Shown one piece after another: positions 32,292 through 44,000 of a stretch of 64,000 nucleotides of DNA (the first letter of the stretch is position 1; every line of letters starts with the position of its first letter). Origin of the DNA: Azotobacter paspali (GTDB lineage: Bacteria; Pseudomonadota; Gammaproteobacteria; Pseudomonadales; Pseudomonadaceae); NCBI RefSeq assembly GCF_042434745.1, contig NZ_JBHLSS010000136.1, one strand, 5' to 3'. The notes below the pieces were generated by a model. That model made no database searches, was not told where the DNA came from, and saw nothing but the letters and a program-made list of their open reading frames with translations. A program made the position numbers and the translations under genes.

Positions 32292-33752
32292 ATGGACGAC
32301 CACAAGCAAGATAACGCCACAATGGCGGAGAGAGATGAGGGCGCGTGCCAGCAACAGAACTGGGCGATGGCGAACGATCTTAAGGTGGAGCGGGACGACA
32401 AATCGGCCAAAGTAGCCCAGCCGGTCGCCGAAAACTTAAAGATGAAAGATGGTTTCCCGGTAATGCCAGGCAAGATTCCATTGCTGGGCCATGTCCACAA
32501 GATCAGTCAAGATGCCTTAGGTGAGCTACGCCAGGCCGAGGTGGCCTGCGGGCCGATGTTCTGGACCTATTTCGGGACAAAACTGCCCGTGCTGCAGATC
32601 ATGGACGAGGATGGCCTGGCGATCCTCCAAAACAAGTACACTGACAACTCCTATTTGCGCGAACAGATGCCAGTGATCACCGGCGAGGCGATGAACGCCT
32701 TTGACGGCGAGCGTCATCGCAATGCTCGTCGTGCCAGCACAGCGGCCTTTACTCCCAAGGGCCTGACCCGCGCCCAGGTAGGCCAGTTCGTCGTGGAAAC
32801 CATCGAACAACGGCTTAAACGCTGGACCAGTGAGAGCAAGCTGGCGATTTTTCCGGAGACCAAGGATGTCGCTCTGGAGGTGGTGTTCCGAATTATGGGC
32901 ATTGAAACTCAAGAGCTGGAGCAGTGGCGTCACCAGTACGAAGAGTTTTTCCTCGGCATGATACCGCTGAAAATCAACCTGCCGGGCTTCCCGGCCTGGC
33001 GCTGTCGCAAGGCGCGCGGCTGGCTAGAACAGCGGGTAGCGCAGATCATCGCTACTGCACGGGCCAACAACGATCGCGACAGCTTGGTCGGAGCGATGAT
33101 CTTCGGCCGCGACGACAACGGCAACGGCATGTCTGAGGTCGAGCTGGTGCACAATATCCTTGGTTTGGGTTTTGCCGGCTCGGAAACCACCGCTGCGGTA
33201 ATGGCTTGGTCGGCGTTGATGCTGTCGCAGCATCTAGATATCTGGCGACAGTTGTGTCAACAGGTCGCTTGCCTAAACAGCGTGCCTCATACCCATGAGG
33301 AACTGATCAGGCAAGTGCCGCTGGCCGAAGCAATATTCCGGGAAACCATGCGACTCTATCCACCGGCGCCATTTGAAATGCGCAAGGTACATACCGAATT
33401 TGAAATGATGGGCCATAAGATCCCGGCTGGAGTGATGGTTGGGGTCAGTTTGCTGCATGTCTCCCGTAACCCTGAACGCTACCCGGACCCGGACAGTTGG
33501 AGGCCGGAGCGCTGGCTGGGCATCGACCGGGCACTGAACCAAGTGGAGACTTGCCAATTCGGCGGCGGTCCTCACGCCTGTCTTGGCCGTCATGTCGCCG
33601 CGCTGGAAATCACCCTGTTTATCGCGATGCTGGCCCGGGAGTTGGGGCCGAAGGGAGTCTCGCCGCGTCTGGTTGGCAAGATGCCGCCACCGGCCTACCT
33701 GCCGTTTTTGCGGCCCTCGAACAAGGCATTTCTCGACCTGACCGGTCGCTAA
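32292..33752 (+). CDS. rhiH: cytochrome P450, RhiH-like
   Basis: This is a 486-residue class I type bacterial P450. The I-helix motif AGSETT is at residues 295-300, the K-helix ExxR is Glu351-Arg354 in ETMR, and the heme loop FGGGPHACLG has the thiolate ligand Cys430. The first 45 or so residues are polar and lie before the proline-rich PVMPGKIPLLGH segment, so translation may start later, at Met11, Met26 or Met51. No strong ribosome site separates these choices. The gene sits 22 bp after rhiD in the same direction and probably shares its transcript. In the rhizoxin pathway a P450 is expected for epoxidation of the macrolide after release. I recall that the 2,3-epoxide has been credited to the fungal host, which would leave the 11,12-epoxide as the likely job here. 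That site is inference. Redox partners are not encoded nearby. Confidence 0.88.
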   Translation: MDDHKQDNATMAERDEGACQQQNWAMANDLKVERDDKSAKVAQPVAENLKMKDGFPVMPGKIPLLGHVHKISQDALGELRQAEVACGPMFWTYFGTKLPVLQIMDEDGLAILQNKYTDNSYLREQMPVITGEAMNAFDGERHRNARRASTAAFTPKGLTRAQVGQFVVETIEQRLKRWTSESKLAIFPETKDVALEVVFRIMGIETQELEQWRHQYEEFFLGMIPLKINLPGFPAWRCRKARGWLEQRVAQIIATARANNDRDSLVGAMIFGRDDNGNGMSEVELVHNILGLGFAGSETTAAVMAWSALMLSQHLDIWRQLCQQVACLNSVPHTHEELIRQVPLAEAIFRETMRLYPPAPFEMRKVHTEFEMMGHKIPAGVMVGVSLLHVSRNPERYPDPDSWRPERWLGIDRALNQVETCQFGGGPHACLGRHVAALEITLFIAMLARELGPKGVSPRLVGKMPPPAYLPFLRPSNKAFLDLTGR

Positions 33753-33814
33753 TCGGCCCCAAGTAGAAAGTCTTTCAGATATTGCCTGCAATCTCAGTGC
33801 AAAAGGTAACATCC

Positions 33815-34790
33815 AAAAAACCTCACCCCTCGGTAGAGGTTGCGTCCTCTTGACTGCCCGGAGCCCTGCCCATGCTCAACCTGTTTGCCAACCAGGAACG
33901 TGAAACGAAACTGGACAGCCAGGGCAATCCTTTGGCCTTGCTGAACCAGCATGTGGACTTTGCTGCCATAGTTGAGATCGACCGCTGGGCTCTCAGACTC
34001 AGCAGGATCAAAGGCAGCCGGCCTCCTTACCCCACGGAGCTGATGACACGATTGCTGACGCTCCGCCTGTCCGGCGAGCAGATGGAGTTCCAGGTGCTTG
34101 ACCGCATGAGTTTCCAGCGTTTTGCAGGACTAAAGCACTTTGGCCGTGTCCCGGATCGCAATACGACCTGAGGCTTTCGCGAACGCCTGGTTCAGGAGAA
34201 GGCCGAGCACCTGATCTTCGATGAGGTGCAACGTCAGCTTCGGCAGTACGGTTTCAAGGCGCGGGAAGGCTAGATCATCGACACCAGCATTGTCCGGGCA
34301 CCGCCCCAGCACGACGGTGCTGAAGAACAAACCCTGATGAAGGATCGGTTCCTACCTAATGGCCACCGGCTAAACGCCGGCAAAAAGGCGTACAGGCGCG
34401 CTAGACGAAGAAGCATGGCAAATCCTGCTTCGGCTACAAGTTGTCAGTCAGCGTGGATCGTCGGTACAAGTTGATTCGCCGGGTGAAGGCCTGCGACGCC
34501 AGCGAGGCCGATACCCTGCATCTTGTGGAGGTATTGGATCGGGAAAAACAGAAGCCAGGACTTCTGGGCTGATCGCGGCTATCACGACAAATGCCGCGAA
34601 CGCTGGCTCAAGCAACTTGGCTAGCGGCCGCATTCCAGGCCGTCCAGCCGCTTGGCGAGCGGGATAAGGCGCGTAACCGCCGAATAGCCAGCCCCGAGCG
34701 CGAGCTGAGTTTTGCCCTACGATCAAAGCGGCGTTGTATAACCATCAAACAGATGGCGAGTTTGCTGGAAATAGCCTAAATGAGGACTAA
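33815..34790 (+). pseudogene. dead IS5-family transposase / insertion sequence remnant
   Basis: An ATG at 33872 opens about 100 residues matching the N-terminal part of IS5-type transposases (MLNLFANQ; RRPPYPTELMTRLL-like; FQRFAGL). It is stopped by TGA at 34169, where the family expects Trp in an ...RNTTWGFRERL-like run, and the frame then continues to a TAG near 34271 before IIDTSIV. Further fragments follow in other frames: GKKAYRR, GKSCFGYKLSVSVD near 34420, ADRGYHDKCRERW near 34570, and a tail ending in MASLLEIA at 34779. So there are at least two nonsense codons plus frameshifts, and the end is deleted. No convincing terminal repeats were found, so the outer limits are approximate. It sits between rhiH and rhiE in the middle of the biosynthetic operon. 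Confidence 0.8.
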
Positions 34791-34858
34791 GGGCTACATT
34801 AAGTGCAGTCCAGTTTCGGTTGTTCTACAAAGGCTGACGTCGATTACGGCACTGAGAA

Positions 34859-34999
34859 CCAGTTCTTTCAAGGTACTCAAAAGCAACCTTGTAAATCAAG
34901 CAGTTACGCAAGATCTCACTACCTAAAGCACAGTAGCAGAACAAAGAAAATCAATAGTTTGCAAGAAAACACCTTGAAAGGGTTGGCACTGAGAACTGG
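34859..34999. repeat. imperfect inverted repeat upstream of rhiE
   Basis: CTTTCAAGGT (34865-34874) has its exact reverse complement ACCTTGAAAG at 34971-34980. The flanking CCAGTTCT and AGAACTGG segments are also inverted, and CACTGAGAAC occurs twice as a direct repeat. The stretch from 34790 to 35047 otherwise holds no gene. It could be the scar of another element or part of a regulatory leader for rhiE. Confidence 0.4.
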
Positions 35000-35047
35000 T
35001 GCGGCTTGTTCTGGGCGTGCTCAACAGTAAGCTTTTAGAGGCGCCCC

Positions 35048-35054
35048 AAAGGAG
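35048..35054 (+). promoter_or_regulatory. ribosome binding site deciding the GTG start of rhiE
   Basis: AAAGGAG lies eleven bases before GTG at 35066. The GTG is immediately followed by the docking-helix sequence DSRIRVLHRK, so this unusual start codon is well supported. Confidence 0.6.
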
Positions 35055-35065
35055 AGAAGAGAACA

Positions 35066-38000
35066 GTGGATAGTCGAATTAGGGTTCTGCACCGGAAAAT
35101 ACAACGGGAAGAAATCAGTGTCGAAGAAGCTGCCAGAGAATTCGAAAAGATCAGGGCCAGCTATCGTCGCGACGGAGCGGAGCGGGTGATCCAGGCGCCG
35201 CCGGCGACCGAGCCCCCAATCGCAGCTGCTGTCTACCACTACGATGAACCCTATCTTAGGGATCACCAGTTCAATAAGCGGCGGATCTTGCTGGGGCTGA
35301 CCTATGCCAGTCTAGCGCTGGAACATGGCTTGGGCCAACTCGCCGATGGCGAGGCATTGCAGTTAAAAAAGCTGACGTTTGCCGCCCCGATAGCGCTGGC
35401 TGAAGGCGAGCAGCTTGAGGTGGCGATTCGCACACCCCATCGTGAGGGGCCGGTCTTCGAGGCGGTATGCCGCAATTCTCCGTTGGCGCCCTGGCGTCCT
35501 ATGGCCAGCGGTGAGTTGTCGGCGGTCACCGCGCGGCGGCGGCAGGTGGATCCAGCCAAACTCATGGCTGGCATGACGGCGGTGGAGCCGCTGGCGTCAA
35601 TCTACCAGATCAGCGAGCAAATCCACATCGGCGACAGCTACCGAACCCTGGAGGCGCTCTACCAGCGGCAGAATGGTGGCGAAGCGCTGTCCCGGGTTGC
35701 GCTGGCCGCATCTGAGACGGCGGGCTCCCGCCATTACAGCTTGCATCCGTTGTTGATCAACAGCGCCTTTCTAACCGTAATCCCGCTGCTGACCGGGGAA
35801 CAGCTCGACAGCAATTTCATTCCCTTTGGTATCAAATCGTTGATCCTCCATCGCAGCCAGGTCCCGGCAACGGGCTGGATCAGCACCAGGCTGGTAAAAA
35901 ATTCCGGCGAGCTGGTGTTGTTTGACGCAGAGCTGTACAGCGACGATGGCGCGCTGATTGCGGAGTTCAGCGCTTGCTCGCTGAAGCGGGTTCGGGATAG
36001 CCGCCTGGTTGACGGCGAAAGGCAGCGTGATAGCGAGATCCCTTGCAGTAGCGAAGGGATCGAAGAGTACCTGTTGGCGCAGTTGCAAGCCCTCGGCGCA
36101 AGCCAGATCGGTAAAAAGCAGCGCTACCGCAACCTGATGGACCTGGGACTGGAGTCAGTGCAGTTGGTCAACTTGGCGGGGCGGATCGCAAGCGCCGCAG
36201 CGATCGAGTTGGGGCCGACAGTGTTTTTTGAATACCCGAGTATTGCCGAGCTGGCGACCTTTTTATGGCAAGAGTACAGAGCTGCTTTTACGCCGTTGGT
36301 GGCCGGGCGGAGCGAGACGACCGACGCTACACCGGTGGTTGAAACCTCCGCCGCGGCCGAGCCTGCCGCCTGCCGTCCGGGCGGGGCCTTCATTGATAGC
36401 GACCGTCAGCAGGATATTGCAATCATCGGTATGCAAGGACGATTCGGTGAAGCCGACGATCTTGATCTCTTCTGGCGGAATATTTGGCAGGGGCGCGAGC
36501 TGATCAAGGAGGTGCCGGCGGATCACTGGGACGTTGCGCCCTGGTTCGATGCCGATCCCGAAGCGCATGACAAAACCTATTCCAAGTGGGGCAGTTTTAT
36601 CGACGACATCGATAAGTTCGACGCCGACTTTTTTCATATGTCCCGTCGCGAAGCCCAGTGGATGGATCCTCAGGTGCGGCTGTTGCTCCAGAGCGCCTAC
36701 GCCACCGCCGAGAATGCTGGGGTGATCAAGCAATTGCGCGGCACTCATACCGGTGTGTTTATTGGTTCCTGCTTCAACGAGTATGTCGACAAGATCACCG
36801 AGTTGGGCCTGCCGATGGATCCTTATATCGCCACCGGCAGCGGGACGATCGCCGCCAACCGGATTTCCTTCTGGTTCGACTTCAAAGGGCCGAGCCTGAT
36901 GTTCAATACGGCCTGCTCGTCGTCACTGGTGGCGTTGCACGCCGCCTGTGTTTCGTTACGGAACGGCGAGTGCGAGATGGCCTTTGTCGGCGGCAGCAAC
37001 TTACTGCTGTCATCCTGGCACTACCGGTATTTTTCGACAATCCGGGCGCTGTCGCCGACTGGCCGCTGTCACACCTTTGACGCACGAGCCGACGGTTACG
37101 TGCCGGGCGAATGCGTGGCAACGCTGTTGCTTAAGCCACTGGCGAAGGCGCTGGCTGACGGCGATCCGATCCATGGAGTGATCAAGGGTTCGGCGGCGCT
37201 GCATGGTGGTTACACGCCTTCGTTGACCTCGCCGAGCGTGGCCGGAGAGGAAAACGTGATAGTGCACGCCTGGCAGAATGCCGGCATCGATCCCCGTAGC
37301 CTGAGTTATATCGAGGCCCATGGCACCGGCACCAAGCTCGGCGACCCGATCGAGATCAATGCACTCAAGCGAGCCTTTGCACGCTATACCGACGACTGTG
37401 GTTTTTGCCACATCGGTTCGGTTAAAGCCAATATCGGCCATGCTGAGGGCGCGGCCGGCATAGCCGGGGTGCTTAAGGTGCTACAGCAGATGAAACACCA
37501 TCAGTTGCCAGCGTTGGGCCATTTTAAACAACAGAATCCCCATATCAAGCTCGAAGACTCGCCGCTGGTAATCGACAGAGAGGGATGCGATTGGCCGGAT
37601 CAAATCGCACCGCGACGGGCCGGCGTCAGTTCCTTTGGTTTCTCCGGCACAAACGCCCATGTTGTGCTGGAAGAGTATCGCGAGCAGCGTGAGTTCGCCA
37701 CACACCAAGGCGAGATGGTGCTGGCTCCGTTGTCGGCGCGTAATGAACAACGATTGCAAGAACAGGCGGTGCGATTACTGGAGCACCTTACGCAACAAAC
37801 GCCAGATCTTGCCGCTTTGGCTTACACGCTGCAAACCGGCCGGGAGGCGATGGCGACGCGGGCCATTTTCATGGCCGACAGCCATGAGCAGTTACAACAA
37901 CAACTGCAAGCCTTGATCGCCGGGGAACCGGGTGTTGACTTTGGGGTGGCCAGCATGACGGCCGAAGAGGCTCTGGCCGCCGGCGATACGCGGCAACTGG

Positions 38001-41000
38001 CGGCGCTGTGGCTCGCTGGCGCTGAAGAGGAAGAAGAATTCGACTGGGCGCGTCTCTATGGCGAGGGACCACATCCAGCGCGAATCGGCCTACCGGGTTA
38101 TGCCTTCGCCAGGGAACGATACTGGCTGGAAGCGTCAACGGCAACTGCCAGACAAAGAGAAACGGCGGTTGCCGAAACGACAGTGGCAACCTATACGGAG
38201 CAATGGCGGGAGGTCGATGAACTGGAGCCGGGCGCTCAGATAGAACGGTTGATCTGCCTGCTGGGCGAACCTCGCCTGCGGCAACAGCTGGTCCGGGAGA
38301 TTCATGCGCTGAGTCCGCAAACCAAGCTGGTATTTATTGCTGCCGATAACAGCAATGGACGCGATGATGACGGCCATTACCGGATAGCAGCTGACGACCC
38401 GCAGCAATTACAAGAAGGCTTGCAACAGGCGCTATCCGCCTACGGCGAAAGCCGGGTACTCTATCTGTGGAGCATGGATGATCGTCGATGGATCAGCGAC
38501 AACAGCGCGATTGTCGCACTGCTCAAGGCAATGGCCGCTACAGCGGCCCCAATCGACCGATTATTGCTGGCTGGCCGGGCCGGCGACGCGCTCGAGCGCT
38601 GTTACCTCGAATCCTGGATCGGCATCGAACGCTCTCTCGACGCAATCATAGCCCATTGCCCTGTCGAGGTGGCGATCGATTTGCCGGAAAGTACCGGCGA
38701 CGACAGCCGCTGGCTGCGCCGCTTGTGGCTGCAACTCAGCGGCGAGGCGGCGGGCAGCAGGTTATACCAAGGCGAGCGGGCGTTCCAGCCGATGCTGACG
38801 CCAACCCACGCAGACCCAGCCGTCGAGCCCCTGGCGCTGGAGCAGATGAATACCCTGCTGGTCACGGGTGGGCTTGGCAAGTTGGGATTGCTGCTGGCCC
38901 GCGAGCTTTCGAGCCGGGCGAAACGACGCAGCGACGGTAAACTCAACCTGATCCTCAACGGCCGTTCGCCGCTGTCGGCGACCAAACAGGCGCGACTCGA
39001 CAACCTGCGCCATGACAAATGCAGGATTTTCTATCTGCAGGCTGATTGCGCAGATCGCCAGGCGATGGCCGCTGCGCTGGCGGAGGTGCTGCCGCAGAGC
39101 GGACCGATCGATGGGGTGATCCACGCAGCCGGCCTCAAAGCTCGGGGCAGCCTGTTTGACAATTCACAAGCTGATTGCGACGCGGTGCTGAACGCCAAGG
39201 TCAAGGCCACGCTTGTGCTGGATGAATTGCTGGCGGAGCAACCGCTGGCGTTGATCTGTTATTTCTCCTCCAGCTCAGCGATGCTCGGTGATATGGGGGC
39301 GTGCAGTTACGCGATGGCCAACCGATTCCAGCAGGCCTATGGGCTTTATGTGCAAGCCGGGCGTGCCCAGCGGGTAGTGACGATCAACTGGCCACTGTGG
39401 CGCAATGGCGGCATGGCGGTGGGCGAGCAGGAATCGACCGGATTCTATCTTAAGTCCAGTGGTCAGCGAATGTTGGAAAGTGTTGAAGGCCTGACGTTGC
39501 TGAGGCAGATCATCGCCAGCGACGCTAATCAGATGCTGGTGTTGGCGGGCGAGCCGGAGAGATTGCAGCAACTGGTGGCCAAGATCAACTATCCCGCGGA
39601 GAAAGCAAGGGCTAAAACAATTGCGGCGAACCCCATGACCAACCGGCCGCGAAGCCGCCCCGAACTCAAAGGGCTGAGCTTGGAGCAGTCTCTGCTATGG
39701 GATCTGCGGGATCTGGCAAGCCGGCCTCTCAATGCCGAACGGCATACTCTCGGCGAAGACACCAACCTGGCGGACTTCGGTTTTGATTCCATCAGCTTGG
39801 CGGAATACGCCGGGCTGCTGAGTCGCCACTTTAGTCTCAAGTTGACCCCAGAACTGTTTTTTAGCCACTCGACCCTTGCGAAAGTCGCCGTCTATTTGCT
39901 GGCGCAGCACCGGCAAGCGGTTGAGGCCTATTACCGCAGTGAAGTGATAAATGCTACTGATCAGTCGCCAATGCCGGCTACTGGAGTTGCGTCAATGTCA
40001 GACGCCAGCACGATCGCGATCATCGGGATCAGTGGCCGCTTCCCCGGTGCCCGCAATACCGATGAACTTTGGCGATTGCTGGTCGAGGGTCGCGACATGG
40101 TGAGTGAAATTCCAGCTGATCGCTACGATTGGCGCGATTATTACGGCGACCCCCGCGAGGATCCCGGCAAGACCACCTGTATTTGGATGGGCAGCGTGCC
40201 GGGAATCGGCGAGTTTGATCCGATGTTTTTCGAGATCTCGCCCCGCGAGGCAAAAACATTGGATCCAAGGCAGCGGCTGTTGTTGCAGGAGTCTTGGAAC
40301 GCGCTGGAAGATGCCGGCGTCGGCCCGCGTCACCTTGAAGCGCAGCGGATTGGTATGTTTGTCGGCGTTGAGGAGGGCGACTTCCAGCGGCTGGCCAGCG
40401 AAGAGAGCCTGACTTCGGGCCATAACGGTATCCTAGCTTCGCGGCTAGCCTATTTTCTCAACCTCACCGGGCCGACCATGGCGATCAACACCGCCTGCTC
40501 GTCGGCGCTGGTGGCGCTGCACCAGGCGGCGTTGAGCCTGCGTAATAACGAATGCGAGATGGCGATCGTCGCCGGAGTCAACCTGATCTTCTCGCCGGAC
40601 GCCTTTATCGGCATGACCCAGGCAGGGATGCTATCGCCGGACGGTAAGTGTTTCACCTTCGATCGGCGGGCCAATGGAATGGTGCCGGGAGAGGCTGTGT
40701 GCTGCGTGGTGCTTAAGGCGCTGGCCTGGGCAGAGGCCGAGGGCGACCGGATCTACGGCGTGTTGCGAGGCAGCGGCATCAACTACGACGGCAAGACTAA
40801 CGGCATTACTGCGCCGAGTGGCGTCTCTCAGCAGCGCTTGTTGGAGGATGTCTACCGACGCGCGGGGATCAACACCGAAACCGTGGAATATATCGTTACC
40901 CACGGCACTGGCACCCAACTGGGGGATCCGGTAGAGATTAACGCGCTCAACGACGCGTTCCGAGGCAACAAGCCAGGCCATTGCGCACTGACCTCGACCA

Positions 41001-44000
41001 AGACCAATTTCGGCCATACCTTTGCCGCTTCGGGTCTGGTTAGCGTGATCAGCCTATTGCTGGCGTTCCGCCACGAAACCATCCCGGCCAGCCTGCACTG
41101 CGAGCAGGAAAATGACTATATCCGGTGGCGACAGAGCCCGTTTTACGTCAACAAGACCAACAAGGCCTGGCCAAGGGCAGGCCGCGACAGCGAGCGGCTA
41201 GGGGCTGTCAGCGCATTCGGCATGAGCGGCACCAACGCTCACGTAGTGCTGGAAAGCTACAGCTGCGAGGGCGACTCCTCGCCATTCCGACGGCCCTGCT
41301 ACCTGCTTGTGTTGTCAGCCAAAACCGCTGAGGCGCTGAGGGAAAAAGTCGAACAACTGAGCGCTGCGCTGGAGCAGGGCGGTTACCGCGATAATCAGCT
41401 GCCGTCGATAAGCTATACCCTGCTGGAAGGACGGCACCAGTTCCGCCATCGTCTGGCGCTAGTAGCGGCGGATCTGGAAGAGGCACTTTACAGTCTTCAG
41501 CAATATCTGGCCGGCGAAAGACGTCCCAACCTGTTTGCCGGCAAGGTAGATCGCGAATTTTCCGCCCAGAAAACTACCGGGCGTTATATCAATCAGTTGC
41601 TGGACGACAGTTGCAACGCTGGGGAGGGCGAAATCAGGGAGCTGTTGTTTGGTCTGGCAGACTTTTATCGCCAGGGTTACGACATCGACGGCCGGCGACT
41701 GTTTGTGGCGGCGCAGCAAGGTGCTCATGTGGTGCCGTCGCGTTTGCCGCTGCCGGGTTATCCCTTCGCCCGCGAGCACCATTGGCCTGAAATTCGCCGG
41801 CGTCGTCAACAGCCTGCGTCCCTTGCCAGCCAGAGCATGGATCGGCTGCACCCGCTGGTGCATCGCAATATTTCGACTCTGGCGATGCAGCGTTTTGTCA
41901 GCAGCTTCAACGGTCGCGAGACCTTTCTGGCCGATCACCGTATCGGTGATCAGCTAATCTTCCCCGGCATCGCCTACCTCGAACTGGCCCGTGAGGCGAT
42001 CGTCAGGGCCAGCGAGCTGCCACCGCAGCAAGTCACGCTACAGAACATGGTGTGGCTGCGGCCGCTGGCCTTTTCAGTCGCCGGTGGCAATAGCGAGGTC
42101 GAGTTGTACTGCGAGTTGGCCGTAAACAGCAACGACAGCCTGTCATTCAAGATTTACAGCCTAAACGGCGGGACGGAGCAACTGCACGCTCAGGGCGACG
42201 CGCAGCTGGCGGCCATCGCCGCACTGCCGCCGCAAGCGGTCGACCTGTCGAGGCTGGCCACTCGTTGTAACCTCGGTGAGCGAAGCCATGACTCGCTGTA
42301 CCGCGACTTCGAGACAATGGGAGTCCGTTACGGCGTGACATTCCGCGCTGGTAGGCAAATCCGCATCGGCCGGGACTTGGTGATCGGCCAGTTGTCTGGC
42401 GAGGCGCTTGATCCCGGGATGGATGGCGTTCTACTGCCGCCGGGACTGCTCGACAGCGCACTTCATATCGCGACCTCGTTGGGGACTTGGCGACAAGGTG
42501 CCGTCGCACCGGTACTGCCTTTTGCCCTGGAAAGCCTGCGACTGTACGGTTCAGTGGAACAGGCGTTGAAAACCGGCCCACTGACTGTGATTGCTGCTTA
42601 CAGTGAAGGTCAGGTTGGCAGCGCAGTCGAGAAGATCGACCTGCAGATCTGCAACGACGCAGGCGAATGCCTAGTCCAACTGGATGGCTTTAGCTCGCGC
42701 AAGATTGGCGGCGAACTGCAATCGGTCCAGGCGGAGGTAATGACGGAGAGTGACAAGGCACTCAGTAGCTTGATCTGTACGCCGCTTTGGCAACCCCTCG
42801 ACAGCCCTGGCGAATTGCTGCCGGCTGACGCCAAGCTACAGTTGCTTCTGCTTGGACTGCCCGAAGCGGTGGTTGACGGGGTACGTGGGCAGTTTGGCAA
42901 TCGGGTAAGCATACTACCGGGCGCGCCTGGCGAAAATGGCGCCGCGACTTACCGAGCGGCGGCACTGTCGCTGTTCGAGTGCTTACAGCAGCTGGTCGGC
43001 GGTAATTCCAGCGGTTATCTGCAGCTCTTTGTTGGTCAAGGCCAAGACGATCTGCGTTTGACTGCGCTGGATGCGATGCTGAAAACCGCGATGATCGAAA
43101 ATTGCGAGTTGAAGGCCCGCCTAGTGGCAGCTGATCCAGAAATGGGCGATGAGGCGATGATCCGGGTGATAGGCGAGCAGAGTCGCTACCACAGTAACGA
43201 ACTGGTGCGGATCTTCGCCAGCGGCAGCCTGTACGGCAGGCAGTGGCGTGGGCTGGACCCGAGACCAGCGCAACAAAATGAGGCTATGCCGTTCCGCAAC
43301 GGCGGTACTTATGCGATCACCGGCGGTGCCGGTGGCCTCGCCTTGATCTTCGCTGAACAGATCGTCGGTAGTTGTCGCAACCCGGTGCTTTACCTAGCGG
43401 GGCGTTCAGCTGTAACCCAGCAGTTGAAACAAAAAATCGATCGGCTACAGGGGCTCGGCGCCCAAGTTCACTACCAAGCGCTGGACGTCAGTAACGCAGC
43501 GGCTGTTAGGCAGTGGATCGATAGAATCTACGCCGAGCAGGGCTCGCTGCACGGGGTGATCCACAGCGCGGGAGTGATCCGCGACAGTATGATCATCAAT
43601 AAGTCCGCCAGCGAGTTTGAACAGGTGCTGGCGCCAAAGGTGGCCGGTATCGAAGCGCTGGATCAGGCTATCAACGAGCGGCCACTAGACTTCCTAGTAT
43701 GTTGTTCGTCTCAGGCGGCGATGGGTAATCTTGGTCAGGCAGACTACGCCGCAGCCAATGCCTACATGGACGCTTTTATGCACTACCGCCAAAATCTGGC
43801 CGCCGGCGGCAAGCGCAAGGGGCGTTCGTTGAGCATCAACTGGCCGCTGTGGCGCGATGGTGGTATGAGATTGACTTCGGTGATCGAGCGGCAGATGCGA
43901 CAGCAGTTTGGCATAGCGCCGATGCCGGTCGAGGTCGGCATCAAAAGCCTGCAGCAACTGTTGACCGGTTCGGTCAGCGCTCAAGGTTGGGTAATTTATG

